Positions 1-6,582 of a stretch of DNA of 10,713 bases are shown in pieces. The notes beneath the pieces are model-generated. The model did not search any database. It had not been told where the DNA came from and saw nothing but the letters and a program-made list of their open reading frames with translations. The stretch lies in assembly GCA_900757025.1 (NCBI GenBank), contig CAAEMG010000119.1, forward strand, positions 1-10,713, in the 5' to 3' direction. This DNA comes from Clostridia bacterium (GTDB taxonomy: Bacteria > Bacillota > Clostridia > Lachnospirales > Anaerotignaceae). Position numbers and translations under genes: made by a program. The number at the start of each line of letters is the position of its first letter. The first letter of the stretch is position 1.

Positions 1-1
1 A

Positions 2-406
2 CGTTCAACCTGCATACGCCGTCAGGTGGGTGCGGTTATAGTTAAAGAAAACAGAATACTTACAACGGGATATAACGGTTCTCCGGCGGGAACATATAAC
101 TGTATAGACAAGGGAACTTGCAAAAGACAGGAGCTGCATATTCCTTCCGGAGAAAGGCATGAGCTTTGCAGGGCTCTTCATGCAGAACAAAATGCAATTA
201 TAACAGCCGCCAAAAACGGCGTAAGCACAGAGGGTGCAACAATATATGTTAATTTTCAGCCATGTGTAATTTGTGCCAAGATGATTATAAACGCAGGCAT
301 AAAGAGAATAGTTTATAAGGGAGATTATCCCGATGAACTTTCGCTGGAAATGCTTAAAGAGGCAGGCGTAAAGCTTGATAAAGTAAAAGAAGGAGAAAAC
401 AAATGA
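2..406 (+). CDS. dCMP deaminase, 5'-truncated by window edge
   Basis: Zinc-dependent deaminase converting dCMP to dUMP, feeding thymidylate synthesis in the cytoplasm; the ComEB/dCMP-deaminase branch of the cytidine deaminase fold. The reading frame is open to the window edge from base 2, and the residues before the GTG at 26 (RSTCIRRQ) continue straight into VGAVIVKENRIL, as in full-length family members. The GTG is therefore internal and the true start lies upstream. The zinc site is clear: HAEQNAI (His codon at 179-181, catalytic Glu at 185-187) and PCVIC (Cys codons at 263-265 and 272-274). The insertion between GYNGSPAG and HAE, with additional Cys and His residues, is typical of dCMP deaminases rather than cytidine deaminases. 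The stop overlaps the next start (ATGA, 403-406), indicating translational coupling with the exonuclease gene. The family assignment is confident; substrate is from family knowledge. Confidence 0.93.
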   Translation, partial: RSTCIRRQVGAVIVKENRILTTGYNGSPAGTYNCIDKGTCKRQELHIPSGERHELCRALHAEQNAIITAAKNGVSTEGATIYVNFQPCVICAKMIINAGIKRIVYKGDYPDELSLEMLKEAGVKLDKVKEGENK

Positions 407-1158
407 AGTTTATATCATGGAATGTAAACGGACTTAGGGCTGCCGTAGGCAAAGGCTTTAAGGATTTTTTTGAAGAAACAGATGCGGATATTTTTTGTGT
501 TCAGGAAACAAAACTTCAAGAGGGACAGATAGATTTTGCTCCGGAGGGATATCATTGTTACTGGAACTATGCGGAGAAAAAAGGCTATTCCGGAGTTGCG
601 GTGTTTACCAAAAAAGAACCTCTTAATGTTACATATGGAATAGGCATTGATGAGCATGACCACGAAGGAAGAGTTATAACACTTGAATTTGAAAATTTCT
701 TTCATGTTACGGCATATGTTCCAAATTCTCAGGCAGAAAATGCACGTCTTGATTACCGTGTTAGATGGGAAGACGATATGAGGGACTATCTTTGTGAGCT
801 GGATCAAATTAAGCCGGTTGTTTTTACGGGAGATTTGAATGTTGCCCATGAAGAAATAGACCTTAAAAACCCTAAGCCAAACATAGGCAAGGCAGGCTTT
901 ACTTATGAAGAAAGAGAAAAATTCGGTGAGCTTTTAAAAAGCGGCTTTGTGGACTCTTTCAGATATTTTTATCCGGATATGACGGGAATTTACAGTTGGT
1001 GGAGCTATCGCTTTAAAGCAAGAGAGAAAAATGCCGGATGGCGTATAGATTATTTTATTGTTTCAGATAGAATAAAGGAAAAAATGAAGGACGCAAAAAT
1101 TCTTACCGATGTAATGGGAAGTGACCATTGTCCGGTTGAGCTTGACATAGAAATTTAA
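403..1158 (+). CDS. exoA: exodeoxyribonuclease III (ExoA/Xth-type AP endonuclease)
   Basis: Endonuclease/exonuclease/phosphatase-family enzyme that cleaves DNA 5' of abasic sites and trims blocked 3' ends during base excision repair. It has 251 residues, the normal length for Bacillus-type ExoA. The order of family motifs is complete: NVNGLRAA (Asn7), QETKL (Glu35), AYVPNS (Tyr105), TGDLNVAHEEIDL (Asp144, Asn146), the GWRIDYF segment (Asp216) and GSDHCPV (Asp241-His242), which correspond to the known metal-binding and catalytic residues of ExoIII/APE1. The ATG at 403 overlaps the upstream dCMP deaminase stop by four bases and has an AGGAG about seven bases before it, which fixes the start. 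An intrinsic terminator about 100 bases downstream ends this two-gene unit. The pairing of dCMP deaminase with base-excision repair is a plausible nucleotide/DNA-maintenance operon, although the coupling itself may be incidental. Confidence 0.95.
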   Translation: MKFISWNVNGLRAAVGKGFKDFFEETDADIFCVQETKLQEGQIDFAPEGYHCYWNYAEKKGYSGVAVFTKKEPLNVTYGIGIDEHDHEGRVITLEFENFFHVTAYVPNSQAENARLDYRVRWEDDMRDYLCELDQIKPVVFTGDLNVAHEEIDLKNPKPNIGKAGFTYEEREKFGELLKSGFVDSFRYFYPDMTGIYSWWSYRFKAREKNAGWRIDYFIVSDRIKEKMKDAKILTDVMGSDHCPVELDIEI

Positions 1159-1251
1159 GCCTATGCTAATTAATATTTATGCAGATTATATTCTGTTAGA
1201 GTGAAAAAATATACGTTAATATATTTCAATAATTTATATAAAAAAATAAAC

Positions 1252-1285
1252 AAAAAAGCCCTATACAGTAAAGTATAGGGTTTTT
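1252..1285 (+). terminator. bidirectional intrinsic terminator between exoA and ferredoxin
   Basis: A perfect 8-bp stem, CCCTATAC (1259-1266) and GTATAGGG (1273-1280), with a 6-base loop. It is followed by TTTTT on the plus strand and preceded by six A residues (1252-1257), which become a U-run on the minus-strand transcript. It lies between the convergent exoA and ferredoxin genes and can serve both. Confidence 0.85.
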
Positions 1286-1313
1286 CTGTTTGGATATCCA
1301 ATAAAAATTTTAA

Positions 1314-1484
1314 TTAAGCTTCTTTGATAGCTCCTGTAGGACAAGCGCCTGCACAAGCACCACAGCTGATGCATGTTCCTTCATCGATAGCGAAGACGCC
1401 GCCGTTATCTTTGATAGCGCCTACTGGACATTCGCCAGCACATGTACCACAGCCGATGCAGCTTTCGTCAATTTTATATGCCAT
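1314..1484 (-). CDS. 2[4Fe-4S] clostridial-type ferredoxin
   Basis: Small soluble electron carrier of 56 residues, the length of classical clostridial ferredoxins that serve pyruvate:ferredoxin oxidoreductase, hydrogenase and Rnf-type partners. Reading the minus strand gives two CxxCxxC...CP cluster motifs: CIGCGTCAGECP (Cys9, 12, 15, 19) and CISCGACAGACP (Cys38, 41, 44, 48), reflecting the internal duplication of this family. The ATG at 1484 has a near-perfect AGGAGGTG ribosome binding site, and a good promoter lies upstream. Codon choice differs strongly from the surrounding genes: five of six Ile codons are ATC and none is ATA, and GGC, GCT and TGT dominate. That fits translational selection for very high expression. 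It is monocistronic and convergent with exoA. Identification is firm; the physiological partner cannot be read from this window. Confidence 0.96.
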   Translation of the reverse strand: MAYKIDESCIGCGTCAGECPVGAIKDNGGVFAIDEGTCISCGACAGACPTGAIKEA

Positions 1485-1516
1485 TATGTATACACCTCCT
1501 GTTTCAAACTTACTTT

Positions 1517-1545
1517 ATTTTATATCAAAACAAATATTATTGCAA
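1517..1545 (-). promoter_or_regulatory. sigma-A-type promoter of the ferredoxin gene
   Basis: On the minus strand, a TTGCAA -35 box (1540-1545) and a TAAAAT -10 box (1517-1522) are separated by exactly 17 bases. About 32 bases separate the -10 box from the ATG, with the AGGAGG ribosome binding site (about 1494-1500) between them. Confidence 0.6.
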
Positions 1546-1761
1546 GGTATTTTTTTAAATATTTATGCAGTTAGCAGAGGCTTTTCTATGTGTATGCCAC
1601 AAAAACACAATTATTTTCGACAGAAAGGATAATGAAAGACATGATAGAATATATGCACAAATTTTTGAAAAAAATGTCGCTCTTATAGTTTAATATGTTT
1701 AGCAAAATACTTTTATTAAGGTGATATTTATGGTATAGTTATTATATCGGAGGTGAAGCAT

Positions 1762-2694
1762 ATGGCAATGAATTTATTTTTGACCGCTGCACTTACTGCG
1801 GCTATTGCAGGCCAAAATTTTTATTGTGCAGACATAAAACGACAGGAAGATTATGCCATAGTAGTTCAGCAGCAGGAAGAGGCGGCAAGGCTTAAAGCAG
1901 AACAGGAAAAACAGGCACAAGAAGCCAAAAAAGCCGAAGAAGAAAAAAAGAACGCTATCAAAAATGCACTTAAACCTTATCAGGTTGAACAAAATTCCAA
2001 GCTTGTTGGATATAATGAAGCCAAAAGCTGGTGGTTTAAAAGAAATTCTGCCCATCAGCCGCCAACAGCACAGAGGGATATTGCCATACAAAACTATGAT
2101 GCCCATTATCTTGGCGATGTAAGCAGCAAAGTTATATACCTTACCTTTGATGAAGGGTATGAAAACGGATGCAGTTCAAAAATACTTGATATACTCAAGG
2201 CCAACAATGTAAAAGCAGCATTTTTTGTTACAAAGTCTTACGTAGACAGCGAGCCGGAGCTTGTAAAAAGAATGGCAGAGGAAGGACATATTGTGGGCAA
2301 CCATTCCACAACACATCCCGACATGACAACTTTAAGCGATGCACAGATAAAGCAGGAAATAGAAGGCTGTGCAAACGCTTATAAGAACCTTACCGGAAAA
2401 GATATGCCAAAATTTTTCCGTCCGCCGGCAGGGGCATACAGCATAAGAACCCTTGAAAAAACAAAAGAACTTGGATACAAAACAATTTTCTGGAGTTTTG
2501 CCTATAAAGACTGGGTAACAACCGAGCAGCCGGGAGCCGAGGCTGCATACCAAAATGTTATGACAAATTATCATAACGGCTCTATAATGCTTTTGCACGC
2601 CGTATCCGAAAGCAACACACAAGCTCTTGACAGAATAATAAAAAGCCTTAAAGAACAGGGCTATACTTTTAAGAGCTTGGAAGAACTTCCATAA
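1762..2694 (+). CDS. pdaA: PdaA-like polysaccharide deacetylase (muramic delta-lactam pathway)
   Basis: Probable exported peptidoglycan N-acetylmuramic acid de-N-acetylase of the PdaA type, acting in muramic-delta-lactam formation in spore cortex. The protein has 310 residues: a hydrophobic export segment (about 4-20), a charged Lys/Ala/Glu/Gln-rich probable coiled coil (about 29-70), then a NodB-homology domain. The PdaA-specific lead-in SWWFKRNSAHQPP and YDAHYLGD precede it. Catalytic motifs are TFDEGYENG (Asp130), HSTTH (metal ligands His181, His185), RPPAG (Arg220) and LLHAV (His279). As in Bacillus PdaA, the usual TFDDG second Asp is absent, here replaced by Glu131. ATG 1762 is preferred because GGAGGTG (1749-1755) sits six bases before it; an in-frame GTG at 1753 lies inside that site, but would add Lys-His to an otherwise uncharged N terminus. 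pgi follows 18 bases downstream. The sporulation role is inferred from the family. Confidence 0.88.
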   Translation: MAMNLFLTAALTAAIAGQNFYCADIKRQEDYAIVVQQQEEAARLKAEQEKQAQEAKKAEEEKKNAIKNALKPYQVEQNSKLVGYNEAKSWWFKRNSAHQPPTAQRDIAIQNYDAHYLGDVSSKVIYLTFDEGYENGCSSKILDILKANNVKAAFFVTKSYVDSEPELVKRMAEEGHIVGNHSTTHPDMTTLSDAQIKQEIEGCANAYKNLTGKDMPKFFRPPAGAYSIRTLEKTKELGYKTIFWSFAYKDWVTTEQPGAEAAYQNVMTNYHNGSIMLLHAVSESNTQALDRIIKSLKEQGYTFKSLEELP

Positions 2695-2712
2695 TAACAG
2701 GGGGATATAAAA

Positions 2713-4122
2713 ATGGAAAACATGAAGCTTAAATTTGATTTTAACAACATGATGACAAAATATGTTGGAGAAAAGGGAATAAGTGAAGAAGAAATATCGG
2801 CATTGGCTGAAAAAATAGAAAAAGCCGAAAAGGCTATGGAAGAAAAAAGAAAAATAGGAAAAATGGACTGGCGTGACCTTCCTTATAATCAAGATGATGT
2901 TGTTGAAGACATTATCAGTTATGCCGAAAGCGTAAAAGGAAAGTTTGATGCGTTTGTTGTGCTTGGCATAGGTGGTTCGGCTTTAGGCCCTCTTGCCGTT
3001 CAGCAGGCAATTAACCATCCTTATTACAACGAACTTCCAAAAGAAAAAAGAAACGGCTATCCAAAGCTTTATGTTGCCGACAATGTTGACCCTGAAAAGC
3101 TTGTGTGCCTTTTTGAAACAATAGATGTTACAAAATGTCTTTTTAACTGTATTTCAAAAAGCGGCAGTACATCGGAAACAATGAGCCAGTTTATGATTAT
3201 AAAAGAAATGCTTTCAGAAAAACTTTCAAAAGAAGAAGCTGCAAAGCATATAGTTTGCACAACAGACAAAGTAAATGGAAACCTTGTTAAAATAGCCAAA
3301 GAAGAGGGATATAAAACTTTTATTATTCCAAGCGGAGGTGGCGGAAGATTTTCAGAGCTTACACCGGTAGGTCTTCTTCCTGCTGCAATGTGCGGAATAA
3401 ACATAAAAGAACTTCTTAAAGGCGCAGCATATATGGACGAGCTTTCGAAAGAAAAGGACATTTACAAAAACCCTGCATATATGTATGCCGTTCTTCATTA
3501 TATAGGAATGAAACAGGGCAAAAATATTTCTGTTGTTATGCCTTATGCCGATTCTCTTAAACTTATTTCAGACTGGTATGCACAGCTTTGGGCAGAGTCT
3601 TTGGGCAAAAAGAAGGATAACGACGGAAACATTATAAACGCCGGACAGACACCGGTTAAAGCCCTTGGCGTAACAGACCAGCATTCACAGGTTCAGCTTT
3701 ATACAGAAGGCCCTTACGACAAAATTGTTGTATTTATAGGCGTTGAAAAATTTAAGAGAACAATAACAATTCCTAAAATTTACGGCGATATTCCAAGCCT
3801 TGGCTTTTTGGGCGGAATAACACAAAATAAACTTATACAGACAGAGCAGATGTCTACAGAATATGCACTTTTAAAAAGCGGCAAAACAAACCTTACAATA
3901 ACTCTTCCGGAAGTAAACGAATTTACTCTCGGTGAGCTTTTGTATATGTTCGAGGTTGCAACAGGCTTTGCCGGAGAACTTCTTAATATAGACGCATTTA
4001 ACCAGCCGGGCGTAGAGGAAGGCAAAAACGCAACATATGCAATGTTTGGCAGACCGGGCTATGAAGAAAAGAAAAAAGAGCTTGACGCAAGACCTGCCAA
4101 GGATACAAAATATATTATCTGA
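2713..4122 (+). CDS. pgi: glucose-6-phosphate isomerase
   Basis: Cytoplasmic enzyme interconverting glucose-6-phosphate and fructose-6-phosphate at the entry to glycolysis. It has 469 residues, slightly longer than the roughly 450 of Bacillus enzymes. Phosphate-binding and signature segments are present in order: GIGGSALGPLAV (85-96), SKSGSTSET (148-156), GGGGRFSELTPVG (208-220, Arg212), the catalytic-Glu region WAESLGKK (Glu295), TDQHSQVQLYTEGPYDK (His324) and the second signature AFNQPGVEEGK (Lys438). The ATG at 2713 follows AGGGGG by about eight bases. It lies only 18 bases after the deacetylase and 37 bases before the niaR start with no terminator on either side, so the three probably share a transcript. 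Nothing is truncated or unusual, and the assignment is essentially certain. Confidence 0.97.
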   Translation: MENMKLKFDFNNMMTKYVGEKGISEEEISALAEKIEKAEKAMEEKRKIGKMDWRDLPYNQDDVVEDIISYAESVKGKFDAFVVLGIGGSALGPLAVQQAINHPYYNELPKEKRNGYPKLYVADNVDPEKLVCLFETIDVTKCLFNCISKSGSTSETMSQFMIIKEMLSEKLSKEEAAKHIVCTTDKVNGNLVKIAKEEGYKTFIIPSGGGGRFSELTPVGLLPAAMCGINIKELLKGAAYMDELSKEKDIYKNPAYMYAVLHYIGMKQGKNISVVMPYADSLKLISDWYAQLWAESLGKKKDNDGNIINAGQTPVKALGVTDQHSQVQLYTEGPYDKIVVFIGVEKFKRTITIPKIYGDIPSLGFLGGITQNKLIQTEQMSTEYALLKSGKTNLTITLPEVNEFTLGELLYMFEVATGFAGELLNIDAFNQPGVEEGKNATYAMFGRPGYEEKKKELDARPAKDTKYII

Positions 4123-4142
4123 TTTAATATAAAAAAATAAAC

Positions 4143-4150
4143 GGGAGGTG
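4143..4150 (+). promoter_or_regulatory. ribosome binding site deciding the TTG start of niaR
   Basis: GGGAGGTG lies nine bases before TTG 4160-4162. A GTG in the same frame (4148-4150) is part of this Shine-Dalgarno sequence and so is an unlikely start. The TTG gives an N terminus (M-H-S-D-E-R-R) matching NiaR proteins. Confidence 0.65.
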
Positions 4151-4159
4151 AAAAAGGTT

Positions 4160-4675
4160 TTGCATAGTGACGAAAGAAGAAGAGAAATTTTAAGAATACT
4201 TACAGAAAAAACAATGCCCGTTTCTGCCTCGGTTTTTGCGGAAAAATTCGGTGTTACAAGACAGATAATAGTTAAAGACATAGCTCTTTTGAGGGCAGAA
4301 AAAAAGGATATAATATCTACGGCAAAAGGCTATATACTTAATAAAAACGACAGCTATGGCTGCAGAACCACCGTTTATGTATGCCATGACGCAGAGCATA
4401 TGGAAGATGAACTGACAACAATAGTTGATTTGGGCGGAAAAGTTCTTACAACGGCAGTTGAACATCCTTTTTACGGAACACTGGGGGAAACCCTTAACAT
4501 AAAATCGAGAAAGGATATTAAAAACTTTTTTGACAGGCTTAAAAAAACAAAAAGCGAGCCTCTTCTTAAACTTACACAGGGAAAACATATACATATAATT
4601 GAGGCAGACGACGAAGAAAGCCTTCAGGAAATATGTGATGCCTTAAAAGAAAAAGGTTACATTAGCGAGCATTAA
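4160..4675 (+). CDS. niaR: NiaR-type transcriptional repressor of NAD biosynthesis (HTH + 3H domain)
   Basis: Nicotinate-responsive repressor of NAD synthesis and niacin salvage or transport genes. The protein has 171 residues, very close to the 175 of Thermotoga NiaR. Residues 4-55 form a winged helix (ERRREILRIL ... VTRQIIVKDIALLRAE). Residues 71-168 form the 3H domain named for its conserved histidines. By comparison with the Thermotoga protein, the metal ligands are His76, Glu84, His143 and His145 (GKHIHIIEA), and the VEHPFYG segment is also conserved. It probably starts at TTG 4160, since the upstream GTG at 4148 is inside the ribosome binding site. It follows pgi closely and is followed by a nicotinamidase-like gene, which supports a role in NAD metabolism. 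No operator was identified with confidence. The family call is firm; the target genes are inferred. Confidence 0.93.
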   Translation: MHSDERRREILRILTEKTMPVSASVFAEKFGVTRQIIVKDIALLRAEKKDIISTAKGYILNKNDSYGCRTTVYVCHDAEHMEDELTTIVDLGGKVLTTAVEHPFYGTLGETLNIKSRKDIKNFFDRLKKTKSEPLLKLTQGKHIHIIEADDEESLQEICDALKEKGYISEH

Positions 4676-4679
4676 ATAA

Positions 4680-4710
4680 AAAGACCATGCCATAATAGGG
4701 CGTGGTCTTT
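4680..4710 (+). terminator. 12-bp hairpin between niaR and the hydrolase gene, possible weak terminator or attenuator
   Basis: AAAGACCATGCC (4680-4691) pairs with GGCGTGGTCTTT (4699-4710) with one G-T wobble and a 7-base loop. The 3' arm ends in TTT but is followed by GCGTAT rather than a U-run, so termination would be weak at best. It sits five bases after the niaR stop and about ten bases before the next ribosome binding site. Confidence 0.5.
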
Positions 4711-4735
4711 GCGTATAAAAAGGAGAAAAAACGCC

Positions 4736-5257
4736 ATGCAGAAAATATTGGTAGTTGTGGATATGCAGAATGATTTTATAGACGGTGCGTTGGGAACAAA
4801 AGAGGCTGTTGAAATTGTTCCTAAGGTAAAAGAAAAAATCGAAAATTTTGACGGAAAAATAATTTTTACAAGAGATACTCATTTTGAAAATTATCTTGAA
4901 ACTCAGGAAGGAAGAAATCTTCCGGTTAAACACTGTATAAAAAATACAGAAGGCTGGCAGATATGTTCTTCTCTTCAGCCGTTTTGCAAAGAAGTTATTG
5001 ATAAGCCGACATTTGGCTCTCAAAAACTCGGAGAAATTTTAAAAGAAAGTGACGAAAAAGAAAAAATAGAAAAAATAATGCTTGTTGGTCTTTGCACCGA
5101 TATATGCGTTATTTCAAATGCAATGGTTATAAAGGCTTTTCTTCCGGAAACGCCTATAGCCGTTGATGCGGCGTGCTGTGCCGGAGTAAGCCACGAAAGT
5201 CACAAAAGAGCCATTGAAGCAATGAAGGTTTGTCAGATTGAAATTGAAAATGAGTAA
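4736..5257 (+). CDS. isochorismatase-family cysteine hydrolase, likely nicotinamidase
   Basis: Cysteine hydrolase of the isochorismatase/nicotinamidase superfamily, 173 residues. The catalytic triad is Asp9 (VVVDMQNDF), Lys90 (DKPTFGS) and Cys124 (GLCTDICV). The metal-binding set characteristic of nicotinamidases (PncA) rather than true isochorismatases is also present: Asp47 and His49 (TRDTH) plus His66 (LPVKHC). The spacing Asp-x-His...His matches archaeal and bacterial PncA. The likely reaction is nicotinamide to nicotinate plus ammonia in NAD salvage. The ATG at 4736 follows AGGAG (4721-4725); an in-frame TTG further upstream lies in the preceding hairpin and is not a credible start. Being directly downstream of niaR supports the NAD-salvage reading. 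The superfamily is certain; the substrate is inferred from active-site residues and context, and other amides remain possible. Confidence 0.85.
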   Translation: MQKILVVVDMQNDFIDGALGTKEAVEIVPKVKEKIENFDGKIIFTRDTHFENYLETQEGRNLPVKHCIKNTEGWQICSSLQPFCKEVIDKPTFGSQKLGEILKESDEKEKIEKIMLVGLCTDICVISNAMVIKAFLPETPIAVDAACCAGVSHESHKRAIEAMKVCQIEIENE

Positions 5258-5290
5258 AAAAAGCAGGCGGCAGAATTTCTGTCGCCTGTA
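5255..5290 (-). terminator. intrinsic terminator of the cyclase-MGMT unit
   Basis: CAGGCGGCAG (5264-5273) pairs with CTGTCGCCTG (5279-5288), a 10-bp stem with one wobble and a 5-base loop. Read on the minus strand, the hairpin is followed by C and seven T residues, a classic U-run. On the plus strand it is followed only by TAAAAATTTT, so it mainly serves the minus-strand genes but may also end the hydrolase transcript. Confidence 0.8.
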
Positions 5291-5306
5291 AAAATTTTAT
5301 TAAAGT

Positions 5307-5609
5307 TTAGCAGTTCCACTGATATTTTTTTAAATCTACACAGCCGTTTTCTTTAAGTTCTGCGTCTTCTTCGGCAAGAAGAATTTACTGTTCTGTAAGA
5401 CGGCCCATATGGTTTACAACTCTGTGACATGGAAAATTTCCATATTGTTTGGCATGGGAAAGAACCCTTGCCACAAGCCTTGAATTTTTTTCCATGCCTA
5501 TAAGACGTGCAATTTGACCGTAGGTTGCAACTTTTCCGAAAGGTATTTCTTCAACAACGGAAAGTATTTAATATGCAGGGCTGTCATTTAAAATTTTAGC
5601 TGTTTTCAT
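5307..5609 (-). pseudogene. MGMT-family DNA-binding protein gene broken by two in-frame TAA codons
   Basis: Reading the minus strand from ATG 5609 gives a 101-codon frame matching short MGMT-family (alkylguanine-DNA alkyltransferase-like) proteins, interrupted at codon 14 (TAA, 5568-5570) and codon 75 (TAA, 5385-5387). Around the stops the family pattern is intact: ILSVVEEIPFGKVATYGQIARL (recognition helix region), then the active-site segment FPCHRVVN with its Cys, and a C terminus ending ENGCVDLKKYQW. There is no frameshift. Both stops could arise from a single C-to-T change in a CAA Gln codon, which would suit the family pattern, especially at codon 75. CAA Gln codons elsewhere in the gene, and normal TAA stops in neighbouring genes, argue against recoding. 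No clear ribosome binding site precedes the ATG, which is eight bases after the cyclase stop. It looks like a recent pseudogene; assembly error is the main alternative. Confidence 0.85.
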
Positions 5610-5617
5610 TTTTTATA

Positions 5618-6355
5618 TCAGTCGTTTGGGCAAATGGCAATACATCTTGCAGTAAAGCCTGTGGCGTCTTTTACTTTTGGAAAACCGCAGAAAATAAGTG
5701 AGCCTGTAGGGGGAACCTGTTCAAGATTACGCATAAGCTCTATCTGATAACGGTTTTGGTCGAGAATATAGTATTCGCATATAAAGCCGTGTTCTGTTGA
5801 TTCTGCGGCAGCATCTGTATCGGCTGTTTCGTGGCCTATAGCGTGTACGTTTCTTTCTTCAACCAAAAATTTAAGAGCTTCCATAGACCAGCCCGGATAA
5901 TGCTTGTTGCCGTTTTCGTCGCAGTTATCCATATCTTCTTTTTTATACCAGTTTGTGCAGGCGGCAACAAAAGCATTTTCAGGGATTTTTCCGTATTTTT
6001 CTTCCCAATCCAATATATCCTGTTTTGTAAAGGCGTAGTCCGGATTTTCTTCAGCCTTTTTTCTGAAATCTATAACACAAAGAGGAAGAATAAGTTCATC
6101 GGGTGTTATTTCTTCAAGACCTCTTTTTCCTTTAACAAAATGATTTGGCACATCAACATGAGTTCCGTACTGACTTACAAGAGATGAAAATTCATGTACA
6201 AGAAATCCGTCATTGTAATCATATTTTACTTTTGCCTCTATAGGTGAAAAGCCTGACCAAAGGGGAGTTTCCTTAGAAACCTCATGTGAAAGGTCAACAA
6301 AATGACAGTTTTTTATCCAATTATTATATTCATTCCAAAGATTTAATTTGCTCAT
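5618..6355 (-). CDS. cyclase-family (kynurenine formamidase-like) metal-dependent hydrolase
   Basis: Member of the cyclase family that includes kynurenine formamidase KynB, isatin hydrolase and polyketide-associated proteins; typically a divalent-metal amidohydrolase. The protein has 245 residues. It opens the domain with VDLSHEVSKETPLWSG (about 20-35), carries the metal-site motif QYGTHVDVPNHF (62-73; His66, Asp68, His72) and the later AIGHETADTD segment (His175, Glu176). In KynB-type enzymes the first position of the motif is His (HxGTHxDxPxH); here it is Gln62, so the metal site may differ or this belongs to a distinct subfamily. The ATG at 6355 has AAAGGAG eight bases upstream, which settles the start against a GTG at 6364 that overlaps the ribosome binding site. 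No signal peptide is seen. The broken MGMT gene follows directly. No other tryptophan-catabolic gene is present, so the substrate is unknown. Confidence 0.85.
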   Translation of the reverse strand: MSKLNLWNEYNNWIKNCHFVDLSHEVSKETPLWSGFSPIEAKVKYDYNDGFLVHEFSSLVSQYGTHVDVPNHFVKGKRGLEEITPDELILPLCVIDFRKKAEENPDYAFTKQDILDWEEKYGKIPENAFVAACTNWYKKEDMDNCDENGNKHYPGWSMEALKFLVEERNVHAIGHETADTDAAAESTEHGFICEYYILDQNRYQIELMRNLEQVPPTGSLIFCGFPKVKDATGFTARCIAICPND

Positions 6356-6582
6356 TAAAAACACTCCTTTTTACATTTGATACAGATTTTTGAATATAAA
6401 AATGCTGCTGTGTCCATTACTGTTATGAATAAAATGATAACACTATTATTCCTATCTGTAAAATATGAATTTAATATTATTTGTTATAGATTATGCCTAT
6501 AATATGTATTAATTTTAAAAAAGGTATGTAGTCGGTTTTAAAAACATAAAATTTAAAGTGAAAACATAACAGGGTGACGGGT

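Noticed and set aside
26..28. GTG as start of the dCMP deaminase
   Set aside because: The frame is open to the window edge and the preceding residues match the conserved family N-terminal region, so the gene is 5'-truncated and the GTG is internal.
415..849. Long antisense open frames over exoA, pgi, dacF, the GntR gene and others
   Set aside because: They lack ribosome binding sites and recognisable motifs and are shadows of well-identified genes on the opposite strand.
1324..1632. Plus-strand open frame rich in Pro, Ala and Gln
   Set aside because: It is the antisense of the Cys-rich ferredoxin gene, which has its own promoter, ribosome binding site and complete iron-sulfur motifs.
1660..1745. 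Promoter elements upstream of pdaA (TTGAAA at 1665, TATAGT at 1684 and 1734, TAATAT at 1691)
   Set aside because: None gives a 16-18-base spacing between credible boxes, and I could not match a sporulation sigma-factor consensus convincingly.
5307..5609. TAA reassigned to glutamine in this organism
   Set aside because: Several intact neighbouring genes end in TAA at the expected family length, and the same gene uses CAA for Gln, so global recoding is excluded.
6481..6503. TTGTTA ... TATAAT upstream of dacF
   Set aside because: The TATAAT (6498-6503) is perfect but the spacing to TTGTTA is only 11 bases and no -35-like hexamer sits 17 bases upstream, so I do not call a promoter.
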